Positions 1 to 5,731 of a DNA stretch of 24,898 nt are shown piece by piece; within the stretch, counting starts at the first letter, position 1, and each line of letters opens with the position of its first letter. Position numbers and translations under genes: made by a program. The stretch comes from DASQPA01 sp963757335. GTDB lineage: Bacteria; Acidobacteriota; Thermoanaerobaculia; Multivoradales; UBA5704. The DNA lies in the NCBI GenBank assembly GCA_963757335.1, contig CAVWRJ010000019.1:1-24898 (forward strand). Direction: 5' to 3'. The notes under the pieces were generated by a model, which did no database searches, had not been told where the DNA came from, and saw only the letters and a program-made list of their open reading frames with translations.

Positions 1-59
1 GGTCCTGCCGGAGCCCCTCTCGGGGGCCCGATTCCAGCATGGCCAGAGTCCAACAACTC

Positions 60-88
60 TTGTCGACGGCGATGTGGACGCCTATTAT
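60..88 (+). promoter_or_regulatory. Sigma70-like promoter of the first RiPP precursor
   Basis: A TTGTCG box at 60-65 and a TATTAT box at 83-88 are separated by exactly 17 bases. They match the housekeeping consensus at 4 of 6 and 5 of 6 positions. Transcription would start near 95, about 40 bases before the precursor start codon. This is a pattern match only. Confidence 0.45.
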
Positions 89-136
89 CTTCTCGGCAAG
101 GTACCTGGAGTGCCTTGGTCGATGGGGAGATTGATG

Positions 137-295
137 ATGCGGAAAAAGACAACGAAGAAGTTAAGCCTCAACCGCGAAACGCTCCGACTCCTGAGAGAAG
201 GGGAATTGAACAAGGTGGCGGCGGCCTTCTTCCAAACCTATCCAACCATCTGCATCAATACCTGCACGGGCCAGCCTGGACGTTGCGCCTGCTGA
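137..295 (+). CDS. Class I lanthipeptide-type RiPP precursor peptide 1 (52 aa)
   Basis: This short gene encodes a putative ribosomally made, post-translationally modified peptide precursor. Residues 7-19 (KKLSLNRETLRLL) form a leader box of the K-L-x-L-x-R-E-T-L-R-x-L type, known from class I lanthipeptide leaders of Bacteroidota and Acidobacteriota. The C-terminal core, from about residue 30, contains four Cys (39, 43, 50, 52) and several Thr that could form thioether rings. The start at 137 was chosen because GGGGAGA at 124-130 is well spaced for it; ATG at 134 is equally in frame and 122 is possible. There is no Gly-Gly site; KVAAAFF may mark the leader end. It is the only plus-strand member of the family here. 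No modification enzyme is nearby, so modification would need enzymes encoded elsewhere. Family assignment is by leader pattern from memory; chemistry is inferred. Confidence 0.72.
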   Translation: MRKKTTKKLSLNRETLRLLREGELNKVAAAFFQTYPTICINTCTGQPGRCAC

Positions 296-400
296 AGCCG
301 CCTGGCCGAGGGCCACGTCCAAGTCCTGGGAGCTGCTTTTACAGGCTTATCGAATAACCGAGCCAGCCGAATGCCACTCCGCTCGCTGTCAGCAGGTCAC

Positions 401-422
401 CCCGCCCGTGAAAGCGGGCGGG
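401..422. terminator. GC-rich hairpin between convergent genes
   Basis: CCCGCCCG at 401-408 pairs perfectly with CGGGCGGG at 415-422 around a 6-base loop. It sits between precursor 1 on the plus strand and the secreted-protein gene ending at 439 on the minus strand, so it could stop transcription from both sides. There is no T-run, so intrinsic termination is uncertain. Confidence 0.4.
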
Positions 423-438
423 CCGCGCGGAGCGGAGA

Positions 439-963
439 TCACTTCCGGCGGGCGGAACCCTCGATATAGGTCTTCCACGCAGTGCCGCCGGGCGGCGCGA
501 TCTCGAAGACGATGCGCACGGTGGCATCGGGATTCTTCCGGTAGGTCAGGCGGAAGCGCGGGCCGGGGCCTTCCTCGCTCGTGAACACCGCCTGGCTCTC
601 GGCGGTCGCCACGCGGTAGTGGAGGACGTGCCCCTCGTTGTCGAAGTAGATCGCGCGGAAACCCGGGGTCTCCGGGTAGATCACCATCAGGTCTTCGTGG
701 CGCCCTCCGGGAGTGTTGGCGAGATTGCGCCGGACGAGGACATTTCCCGAGAGGTCGGGGTGAAGGGAGAACTCTCCGGAGTTGCCATTGCCCTCTCCCT
801 GCCAGTCGCCGTGGAGGAAGGAGAGCGGTGCCCAGTCCGGTTTCGCGGGCCCCGTCTCGCCGCCCGCCGGCAGGGGTCTCGCCGCGGACGGCACGAAGAG
901 GAGCGTCAACGAGCAGGCGAAGACGAGCCGCACCACGGTGGAGCGGGAAAGAAGGTTACGCAT
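439..963 (-). CDS. Secreted hypothetical protein (174 aa)
   Basis: The predicted protein starts with MRNLLSR followed by a hydrophobic stretch (VVRLVFACSLTLLFVPSAARP), a typical Sec signal peptide. The mature part holds a lipocalin/THAP4-like pattern: FLHGDWQGEG near residue 47, then alternating short strands such as GNVLVRRN, AIYFDNEGHV and RFRLTYRKN. Many secreted 'residual activity/DUF1579-like' beta-barrel proteins begin their mature part with a similar 'L.G.W.G.G' motif, but I cannot name the family with certainty. The start at 963 was chosen over in-frame starts at 1125 and 1095 because the upstream residues are low-complexity, are shared with integrase-derived repeats, and the signal peptide begins here; GGGAGT lies just upstream. 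It lies about 160 bases downstream of precursor 2 on the same strand. Function unknown. Confidence 0.65.
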   Translation of the reverse strand: MRNLLSRSTVVRLVFACSLTLLFVPSAARPLPAGGETGPAKPDWAPLSFLHGDWQGEGNGNSGEFSLHPDLSGNVLVRRNLANTPGGRHEDLMVIYPETPGFRAIYFDNEGHVLHYRVATAESQAVFTSEEGPGPRFRLTYRKNPDATVRIVFEIAPPGGTAWKTYIEGSARRK

Positions 964-1009
964 CGGGACTCCCAGGAAGGATCGGATCGTCTCCGGGCGT
1001 GCTCGCCGG

Positions 1010-1095
1010 CCCGTTCGGCGACGGCGGGGGAGCCGGAGCCCCCCGCCGGCCAGGACGACCCCGCCGCGAGGTTCGCGGCGGGAGATCGTCCTCTC
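1010..1095 (-). pseudogene. Remnant of tyrosine-recombinase N-terminus behind precursor 2
   Basis: Reading on the minus strand from 1095, the residues ISRREPRGGVVLAGG and LRLP parallel the sequence behind precursor 4 (HREPRTGVVVGTEVLHLP), where the recombinase N-terminus is recognisable. Nucleotide similarity extends over roughly 80 bases with small gaps, up to a shared GAACGGGCC-like stretch. The gene has decayed into a leader-like lead-in to the secreted-protein gene. The assignment depends on the better preserved copy at 8323-8513. Confidence 0.4.
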
Positions 1096-1219
1096 CATCG
1101 AGGTCTCCTCCCTTGGGAGACTCAATGGGTCGTGCAGTTGTAGGTACAGTGGCTCAAGGTGGAGTAGTTGTAGCCGCCCACGATGTCCACGAGGAGCTCC
1201 GTCGGTTCGAGGGCCCGCA
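1043..1219. repeat. 177 bp duplicated segment, copy A (precursor 2 core)
   Basis: This segment matches 2037-2213 without net gaps (constant offset of 994 bases) and in the same orientation. It holds the 3' two-thirds of precursor 2, its downstream hairpin and the start of the recombinase remnant. The right end falls inside the leader-coding part, where copy B diverges abruptly. Confidence 0.8.
1060..1082 (-). terminator. Hairpin downstream of precursor 2
   Basis: CCCGCCGCG at 1060-1068 pairs with CGCGGCGGG at 1074-1082 around AGGTT. It begins about 40 bases after the precursor 2 stop codon on the minus strand and is conserved in the duplicate at 2052-2078. It may terminate or attenuate the precursor transcript, although there is no T-run and it also lies in the recombinase-derived segment. 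Confidence 0.35.
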
Positions 1220-1271
1220 GAGTCTCGCGGTGGATCTCCAGCTTCAGGTTCTTCTTCGGTGCTTTCTTCAA
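1122..1271 (-). CDS. Class I lanthipeptide-type RiPP precursor peptide 2 (49 aa, TTG start)
   Basis: The peptide begins MKKAPKKNLKLEIHRETLRALE, with the shared leader box at residues 8-21. It continues to a Gly-Gly site (VDIVGG, residues 28-33), after which a 16-residue core YNYSTLSHCTYNCTTH remains. The core has two Cys (42, 46) plus two Ser and four Thr, giving many potential dehydration and ring-forming residues. No ATG fits the reading frame; TTG at 1271 is preceded by GGAGAG at the right distance, and the peptide from there opens with the family's usual M-K-K. An integrase-derived repeat lies 34 bases upstream and a recombinase remnant immediately downstream. A copy lacking the leader box lies at 2116-2226. 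Lanthipeptide-like processing is inferred from leader and core composition; no enzymes are nearby. Confidence 0.72.
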   Translation of the reverse strand: MKKAPKKNLKLEIHRETLRALEPTELLVDIVGGYNYSTLSHCTYNCTTH

Positions 1272-1304
1272 GGGTCTCTCCTTACAGGAAGGGAGTGGGT
1301 GGGG

Positions 1305-1503
1305 CGTCTTCCTCCGGCCTCCGGAGGTTGAGACAGGGGAAGTCTATCCCCGTTCGCCGCCGTCTGCCGCCTCCCTTTCCGTCCGATAGCGTCTTTGCCG
1401 GAAGAAAACTGGGCGATACAGGCTCGGCGCAGAGGCATCAGCCTGCGCACGCCTGCGCTTCGCGACTCACCCGCACCAGGCGAGAAAGCGGCCTACGGCG
1501 GAG
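1305..1503. repeat. Integrase-derived dispersed repeat, copy 1 (~200 bp)
   Basis: This stretch matches 8153-8356 in the same orientation with only a few substitutions and short gaps. On the minus strand its beginning encodes the recombinase fragment SAVGRFLAWC, after which both copies leave the recombinase sequence at the same point and share about 140 bases of unknown origin. The minus-strand end lies 34 bases before the start codon of precursor 2. It includes a small hairpin around GGGGAAGTCTATCCCC. Confidence 0.8.
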
Positions 1504-1516
1504 AGGGGCGGAATCC

Positions 1517-1936
1517 TTAAGACTTCGCTTTCTTCGAACGCTTCGACTTGCCAGAACTGTTGAGGGCGACCGCTTGGTGAACGAGCGCCTTGAAGGCGGA
1601 CTCGTCAACTTCTTCTCCTTCGTGGATGTCGATCGCGCGGCGTACGTTTCCGTCGAGACTCGAGTTGAAGAGACGGGCCGGATCCTTGAGCGACGCACCC
1701 TTGGCGAAGGTAAGCTTCACGACCTTCTTGTAGGATTCGCCAGTGCAGATGATGCCGTCGTGCGACCAGATCGGAGTGCCCATCCACTTCCACTCCTCGA
1801 CGACGTCAGGGTCTGCTTCCTTGATGAGCTGGCGCATTCTGCTGAGGGTTTCCCCGCGCCAGTCCCCGAGCTCGGCGATTTTTTTCGAGATGAGCTCCGA
1901 TGCCGACTGGCCTTAGCTCGCGTCCGACTGTTTCAT
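1517..1936 (-). pseudogene. DUF1801 protein gene interrupted by an in-frame stop
   Basis: The product resembles DUF1801 proteins (YdhG-like fold, function unknown). Key segments are EADPDVVEEWKW, GTPIWSHDGIICTGESYK, KLTFAKGASLKDP, LFNSSLDGN and RAIDIHEGE, ending in a Lys-rich tail. The natural start appears to be ATG at 1936, which has AGGA well placed upstream and yields MKQSDAS. The next codon (1915-1913) is TAA. Behind it the same frame continues with SASELISKKIAELGDWRGETLSRMR, the usual family N-terminus. No start codon exists between the TAA and the internal ATG at 1837, so translation would have to restart there and lose about 35 residues including the conserved first helix. Hence pseudogene, or a sequencing error at one base. 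Confidence 0.7.
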
Positions 1937-2036
1937 GTTCTCATCCTAAAAGTTCCAGGAAGGCGGGTCGATCCCGTCGAGTTTGGTTAGGTTGCCGCGC
2001 TTGGCGAGACGCTGGGTGGTCTCTGAGCACAAAAGG

Positions 2037-2213
2037 CCGCCGGCCAGGACGCTCCCGCCGCTAGGTTCGCGGCGGGAGATCGTCCTCCTCACCGGGGTCT
2101 CCTCCCTCGGGAGACTCAATGCGTCGTGCAGTTGAAGGTACAGTGGCTCAAGGTGGAGTCATTGTAGCCGCCCACGATGTCCACGAGGAGCTGCGTCGGT
2201 TCGAAGGCTCGCA
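2037..2213. repeat. 177 bp duplicated segment, copy B
   Basis: This is the second copy of 1043-1219. It contains the core of the truncated precursor and an even better hairpin at 2052-2078. Homology stops at 2213, within the leader-coding part, where unrelated sequence begins. Confidence 0.8.
2052..2078 (-). terminator. 10 bp perfect hairpin downstream of the truncated precursor
   Basis: CTCCCGCCGC at 2052-2061 pairs perfectly with GCGGCGGGAG at 2069-2078 around a 7-base loop. It follows the truncated precursor by about 40 bases on the minus strand. The stem is better matched than in copy A, so it may have been maintained by selection. No T-run follows. Confidence 0.35.
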
Positions 2214-2226
2214 CGCCCCCCGCCAC
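2116..2226 (-). pseudogene. Truncated second copy of RiPP precursor 2
   Basis: From residue RAFEPT onward the frame repeats precursor 2, including DIVGG and a core of YNDSTLSHCTFNCTTH. It differs from precursor 2 at two core positions (Tyr to Asp, Tyr to Phe), while all Cys, Ser and Thr are kept. The leader box is missing: upstream of 2213 the sequence is unrelated and an in-frame stop lies just before GTG at 2226, the only possible start. A leaderless peptide of 36 aa could still be made, but an enzyme that recognises the leader box could not bind it. Confidence 0.65.
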
Positions 2227-2285
2227 TCACCGGGCACTCTGCGGAGACGCGAACAAGGCGGTTGCGGGCCGCCAGCGGACGGCGC

Positions 2286-2582
2286 TCACGCGGAGCTCTT
2301 CCATCTCTCGCCAATAGCCCTCGACCCCTGTCGGCCGGTGCCGGAGAGCCGCACGAGAGTCTGGGTCTTCTTATTCGTCAAGCGCTTCTCGATCTCGATC
2401 AACGCCGCCTCTTGGAGCTTCGCGAGATGGGAAGAGAGATTGCCTTTTGTCAAGCCGGTGATCCGCTGAAGGAACAGGAAGTCGGCCCTCTCACAGGCCG
2501 AGAGCGCTGTCAGAATGGCGAGCCGGGCCGGGTCATGCACCCGGCGGTCGAGGTGCGCGAGCTGCTCGAAGGGAGTGCTCAT
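2286..2582 (-). CDS. Winged-helix transcriptional regulator (98 aa)
   Basis: The small protein matches the winged-helix DNA-binding family PF13601 (ArsR/MarR-like). HDPARLAILTALSA (16-29) is the first helix, ERADFLFLQRITGLTKGNLSSHLAKLQEA (31-59) holds the recognition helix, and KKTQTLVRLSGTGRQ (71-85) forms the wing and final strand. No sensor domain is present, which is normal for this family. Its ATG at 2582 overlaps the stop of the upstream membrane-protein gene by one base (TGATG), so the two are translationally coupled. Such regulators commonly control their own operon together with a membrane partner; the signal is unknown. The C-terminus after GRQ is a little unusual for the family. 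Confidence 0.75.
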   Translation of the reverse strand: MSTPFEQLAHLDRRVHDPARLAILTALSACERADFLFLQRITGLTKGNLSSHLAKLQEAALIEIEKRLTNKKTQTLVRLSGTGRQGSRAIGERWKSSA

Positions 2583-3352
2583 CACCCTTCCGCCACCGCC
2601 GGCTGACGGAGGATACGGAGGAGTTGTAAGTGATCGAGCAGGCCGGCGAGGACAATCGCGGCGCCGTAGAGAATTTGAACCACCCAGATGCTGTGCAACG
2701 CTGGCAAGAGGATCATCGTGGCGGCCCTGCCCGTCCCCTGATTCAACAAGATCGGAAAAACAAGCCCCTCGCTGAAGCCGAGGGCCGCAAGGCCCAGCAT
2801 CAGAACGGCGAACACCAGGTAATACGCCTGCGAGAGACGACGCTCCCTGCGCAGCCAGGTGCCGAGAAAAGCCATGCCGGAAAGGAAGTACATCGCCTGC
2901 ACCAGGAACGGCATCCATCGGGGTTCTGTAACATTCCCCCATTGGATCGTGACCGTGGGGTTGATCGCTCGCAGAGTCGAGAAAAGGGCCAGAGCCAGGG
3001 CGGCCACGAGGCCCGCCCGCAACCTCTCGGGGCTGAGCGGCTGCCGAGCAAGCCGCAGCGTGGTACCGGCCGAGCTGTAAATGGAGAGCGGAACGGGCTG
3101 CAACGGGAGATCCCTCGGCAGCCGCTCGACGTGGCCGAAGGTCCTCTCGTAGTACCACGACGCAAGGAGGAACACGCCCATCTGCCCCGGTATCAGGACG
3201 AACAGAAGCAGCCATATGAGCGGCGGGGACAGGGAGTGAACAAAATAAATTGCGCCCCCCCCCAGAAGGAGCATGCCTGGGGGCACCTGCAACAGGCCGC
3301 GAAGCTCGTGGAAGTGGCGGGTGACGAATCGGATGCGATCTAAGTCCTTCAT
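2582..3352 (-). CDS. Polytopic membrane protein coupled to the regulator (256 aa)
   Basis: The protein has about six predicted membrane segments: around residues 24-42, 46-66, 113-130, 150-166, 178-196 and 215-240. A roughly 50-residue loop between the second and third contains PRDLPLQPVPLS. No transporter or enzyme motif is recognisable. The start MKDLDRIRFVTRHFHELRG gives a positively charged cytoplasmic N-terminus. The gene overlaps the next one (winged-helix regulator) by one base in a TGATG arrangement, so both are made from one message. By analogy with other winged-helix and membrane-protein pairs it may be an uncharacterised stress- or envelope-related unit, but nothing in the sequence proves a role. 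It lies 140 bases downstream of precursor 3 on the same strand. Confidence 0.7.
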   Translation of the reverse strand: MKDLDRIRFVTRHFHELRGLLQVPPGMLLLGGGAIYFVHSLSPPLIWLLLFVLIPGQMGVFLLASWYYERTFGHVERLPRDLPLQPVPLSIYSSAGTTLRLARQPLSPERLRAGLVAALALALFSTLRAINPTVTIQWGNVTEPRWMPFLVQAMYFLSGMAFLGTWLRRERRLSQAYYLVFAVLMLGLAALGFSEGLVFPILLNQGTGRAATMILLPALHSIWVVQILYGAAIVLAGLLDHLQLLRILRQPAVAEG

Positions 3353-3492
3353 CGAGATCTCCAGGCCACGACAACGGTCTGCGCCGCAAACTCATTATCC
3401 GCCAGCCGATCCTGCCTGTCAACAGTTTGCCTGCTGAGCATCGGTGGCTCCGCTGCGGCCCCGGCCTCCTCATCCTGCAGCGATCTGGCCGA

Positions 3493-3654
3493 TCAGCAGT
3501 GAACGCAGCGTGAGAAATAAACGGCCGTAGGAGGACAGCAGTACGAGTTGGCGGTGACTCCGCCTTCGACTTTTTCCAGGTTCTTGCGATCGAGCTCGCG
3601 GAGCGTCTCGCGGTGGAGGGTGAGCTTCGAAGCCTTGCAGTTTGTCTTCTTCAT
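3493..3654 (-). CDS. Class I lanthipeptide-type RiPP precursor peptide 3 (53 aa)
   Basis: The peptide carries the clearest leader of the family: KLTLHRETLRELD at residues 10-22, then LEKVEGG (26-32) ending in a double glycine. The core of 21 residues (VTANSYCCPPTAV...) has four Cys (39, 40, 50, 53), three Thr/Ser before the last Cys pair, and an adjacent Cys-Cys-Pro-Pro. One further Cys sits in the leader at position 6, unusual for a RiPP leader. ATG at 3654 is preceded by GAGGA at a 9-base spacing. The gene stands alone on the minus strand. The modification type is inferred; a disulfide- or cyclophane-type product is also conceivable. No clear promoter could be recognised upstream. Confidence 0.75.
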   Translation of the reverse strand: MKKTNCKASKLTLHRETLRELDRKNLEKVEGGVTANSYCCPPTAVYFSRCVHC

Positions 3655-3922
3655 GGCGGCGATTCCTCGTGGTCAGAATGCCGGGGCCTTGAGCGGCACC
3701 GGCAGGTTGCTCTAGTAGCTGAAGTGCCGGTTCCTCCTCAAAAGGCGATTCGCGGTGCGCAGAATACTGGAGTTTCCACCGGCGGCTTGCTGGACACGGG
3801 AGGATGCGATGAGACGTACCATCTGGTTCATGATCGGGGCGTGGGGCTGGCGGCCTGCCAGGGCGCGTTGGCCCCGCCGGCCGGGAGCCGGGGCCGATTC
3901 GTCCGGGCTTGGCAACTGCCCC
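3655..3922. other. Intergenic stretch without a supported gene
   Basis: Short open frames exist on both strands, but none has a convincing ribosome-binding site, codon pattern or recognisable motif. No leader box of the RiPP family is present here. Confidence 0.5.
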
Positions 3923-4717
3923 TTACGATCCTACCTGCGTGGACGGCCAGACCACCACCGTTTGATGGTTCCCGGCCGTGTCCGTGAAGAAGTTGACGCC
4001 GAAGGCGAAGAACTGGGCGTCGCAGCGGATCCGGGTTACGAGGCTAATCGCCGGGGGCGGGGTACCCTGGAGGTGCGTACCGATGACGTCGGGGAAGGCG
4101 GCCAGGGACAACGGCGCCACGGTGAAGTCGATCGGCGTCTTCACCGATTCCAGGGTGTCGTTCAAGTCGGCAATGCAGTGTGCGGCGGCCCGCGAGAGAT
4201 TGACAACGCCCAGGTCGGCGACGGCGGAGCCATCGCGGCTCCACGAGAGCAAGCTGAGGAGGACCGATTGCCCGGCCGGGCTTCCCCCGTCGCTTTTGAC
4301 GACGGGGAACTGCGTCTGGGACACGATCTGGGCGCCGCCCACCGCCCACCCCACGAAGACGTCACCCACAACGGCGATCTGGGGCGCCCCGCTGACGGCG
4401 ATCAGCCCGGGCGAATTGCCGGCATAGAAGACCGAGACCGCCCTCGTCGAGGGTTCGAGCCTTCCACTCCCGAGGGGCTGGCCCGGCTGGGTGCCGTCGC
4501 TCCCCGCGGGTACGAACCGAACCGAGAAGCGCCTTGGCGTGCCGCCGAGGTCATAGAGCTGCACCCCAGGCTCCAGGTTGATCGCGAGGCCCTGCTGAGT
4601 CCCCGCGGGCCTCGTCAGCGGAACGTACACCTCGGCCGCGATTGCGGGCAGGGCGCCAGCCAGAGCGATTATTGGAATGCAGAAAAGAAAAAAACTCATC
4701 CGGCTTGGATTTTTCAT
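3923..4717 (-). CDS. Secreted hypothetical protein (264 aa)
   Basis: The N-terminus MKNPSRM followed by a hydrophobic run (FFLFCIPIIALAGALPAIAA) is a Sec signal peptide with an AIA-A cleavage site. The mature protein is rich in Val, Gly and short strands, consistent with one or two beta-sandwich domains, and ends in VVVWPSTQVGS. Two Cys (in AAHCIADLN and TRIRCDAQF) could form a disulfide. I do not recognise the family; such proteins with 'VYVPLTRPAGTQQG'-like openings look lineage-specific. The start at 4717 was chosen because the frame upstream only reads through a tandem repeat array. A perfect TATAAT ends 6 bases before the ATG and no ribosome-binding site is visible, so the message may be leaderless. 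Confidence 0.65.
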   Translation of the reverse strand: MKNPSRMSFFLFCIPIIALAGALPAIAAEVYVPLTRPAGTQQGLAINLEPGVQLYDLGGTPRRFSVRFVPAGSDGTQPGQPLGSGRLEPSTRAVSVFYAGNSPGLIAVSGAPQIAVVGDVFVGWAVGGAQIVSQTQFPVVKSDGGSPAGQSVLLSLLSWSRDGSAVADLGVVNLSRAAAHCIADLNDTLESVKTPIDFTVAPLSLAAFPDVIGTHLQGTPPPAISLVTRIRCDAQFFAFGVNFFTDTAGNHQTVVVWPSTQVGS

Positions 4718-4723
4718 GACCCA

Positions 4724-4729
4724 ATTATA
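4724..4729 (-). promoter_or_regulatory. Perfect -10 box abutting the start codon (possible leaderless transcript)
   Basis: On the minus strand TATAAT is followed by six bases and then the ATG at 4717. Transcription starts usually fall 6-8 bases after the -10 box, that is, at or next to the ATG. No convincing -35 box is present in the GC-rich sequence upstream and no Shine-Dalgarno site fits. Confidence 0.35.
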
Positions 4730-4803
4730 GGCCCAGAGCGCCGGGGGAGGCCGAGCTTCGCGGCGGCGGCCTCCAGGAGGCCACGGCCGGCGGGTCGGAC
4801 TGC

Positions 4804-5122
4804 TGACGACGATCGCCGCTCTGCTGGCGACGACCGCCACCCTACCCGGCAGTGATCGCCAGTAGTCCCGCGACGACCGCCAGGCTGCTGGCGATGACCG
4901 CCACCCTACCTGGCAATGACCGCCAGCCTTCCCGCGATGCCCCCCACCCTGCCTAGCGACGACCGCCAGTAGTCCCGCGACGACCGCCAGCCTTCCCGCG
5001 ACGACTGCCACCCTACCTGACGGTGACCGCGAGGAGTCCCGCGACGATCGCCAGACTGCCGGCGACGACCGCCACCCTACCCTGCGGTGACCGCCAGCAG
5101 TCCGGCGACGACCGTCCGCCAG
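4804..5122. repeat. Degenerate ~21 bp tandem array, about 15 units
   Basis: Units of 19-24 bases begin with GACGACCGCCA or close variants and end in a TCCCGC/CTGGC-like half. One unit type contains CCACCCTACC and recurs mostly every 63-64 bases, so the array has a higher-order period of three units. Open frames through it (AVVAGLL- and WRSSRDY-like heptads) run on into neighbouring genes but have no start signals. It lies between the divergently oriented secreted-protein gene (4717) and the RHH gene (5454). Function unknown. Confidence 0.75.
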
Positions 5123-5453
5123 GCCATCCTCCCGGTAGTCCTCCACCGCAGAAGGAAAAAAATTCGTTGGACGCAAAGTGTCGATTTCTCGGTTCTGCGG
5201 GGAGTACAGTACACGCCGAAGGATTCGAGACGCGGCAGCTTCGGCGGAGCTTTACCCGGGGAAGAGGGGGTTGCGGAGAGACAGTAGTCCCTGTATAAGT
5301 CTGCCGCAGAGTTACTAAGTACGTGCCGCAGAGTCGAAACGTAGAAGAAAAAGATAGCGCTGCGTCAGAATCGCTCCGCGGGGAGCGAGCCCTTTCTGGG
5401 AGTCGCTGGGAGGGCGAGGCCGTCCATGTCTCGTGGTGGAAGGAGGGGTGTGT
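5123..5453. other. Upstream region of the RHH gene
   Basis: No gene is supported here. The region contains a good sigma70-like promoter (5271-5299), two copies of TGCCGCAGAGT at about 5301 and 5324, and a small hairpin GCTCCGCGGGGAGC near 5372. The 150-base leader and short repeats could bind a regulator, for example the RHH protein itself; this is speculative. Confidence 0.35.
5271..5299 (+). promoter_or_regulatory. Sigma70-like promoter for the RHH/replication locus
   Basis: TTGCGG at 5271-5276 and TATAAG at 5294-5299 are spaced by exactly 17 bases. The -10 box matches at 5 of 6 positions. The downstream gene starts at 5454 with its own strong ribosome-binding site. Confidence 0.45.
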
Positions 5454-5731
5454 ATGCAGGGGACGAAAATGCTGAAGTGCCAGGTGGGGGGCTTCCTCGC
5501 CCAGCAGCTCGAGCGGGCCCTGGCGGTGGAAGGCGTCACCGTGGCGGAGATCGTGCGCCGGGCGATGACGGTCTACTTCCAGACGACTTCGGTACTCTCT
5601 AATGTAGCGGAGCGGCAAGAAGGGCCCGTGGTGGGCCCTTCCCGGGCCCTTGGAGGGCCCGCGGCCGCTCCCCCCTCTTCTTCTCCCCCCTCATCTCCCC
5701 CTGCACCCCCTCTTACTCCCCCCTCTTTATC
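5454..5731 (+). pseudogene. Ribbon-helix-helix protein N-terminal part, split by the IS
   Basis: The start at 5454 follows AAGGAGGGG at an ideal distance. Residues 6-42 (MLKCQVGGFLAQQLE...AEIVRRAMTVYF) have the strand-helix-helix pattern of CopG/Arc-type ribbon-helix-helix DNA-binding proteins. A proline- and serine-rich linker follows from about residue 65. The IS interrupts this linker: removing 5732-7251 (the IS plus one target copy) joins the frame to the VQP-repeat frame beyond the IS. A downstream part that looks like a phage replication protein C-terminus (to 7923) lies in another frame, so an additional frameshift or a separate gene is needed. As it stands the product would run into the IS and end with unrelated residues. 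Confidence 0.6.
5723..5731. repeat. Target site duplication, left copy
   Basis: CTCTTTATC directly precedes the left IS end and is repeated perfectly at 7243-7251. Nine bases is the duplication length typical of Tn5/IS50-type transposition. Confidence 0.9.

Noticed and set aside
12..26. Small hairpin GCCCCTCTCGGGGGC at the window start
   Set aside because: The short stem has no T-run and the upstream gene is unseen, so it cannot be supported as a terminator.
1941..2035. Short frame ending in DGIDPPSWNF upstream of the DUF1801 gene
   Set aside because: It reads like a protein C-terminus, but only about 25 residues are available and no family could be named.
1043..3654. Integron gene-cassette array (single genes all on the minus strand with hairpins)
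   Set aside because: No attC core sites (GTTRRRY/RYYYAAC pairs), no integron integrase domain, and hairpins occur at only some genes. The recombinase remnant looks like a phage-type integrase.
3712..3915. 67-codon minus-strand frame between precursor 3 and the secreted protein
   Set aside because: No leader box, no ribosome-binding site and no family resemblance.
4804..5122. Possible CRISPR array
   Set aside because: The units are adjacent and degenerate with no unique spacers between conserved repeats, and no cas gene is present.
4718..5176. N-terminal extension of the secreted protein through the tandem repeats
   Set aside because: The extension is only repeat read-through without a ribosome-binding site, and a proper signal peptide begins at 4717.
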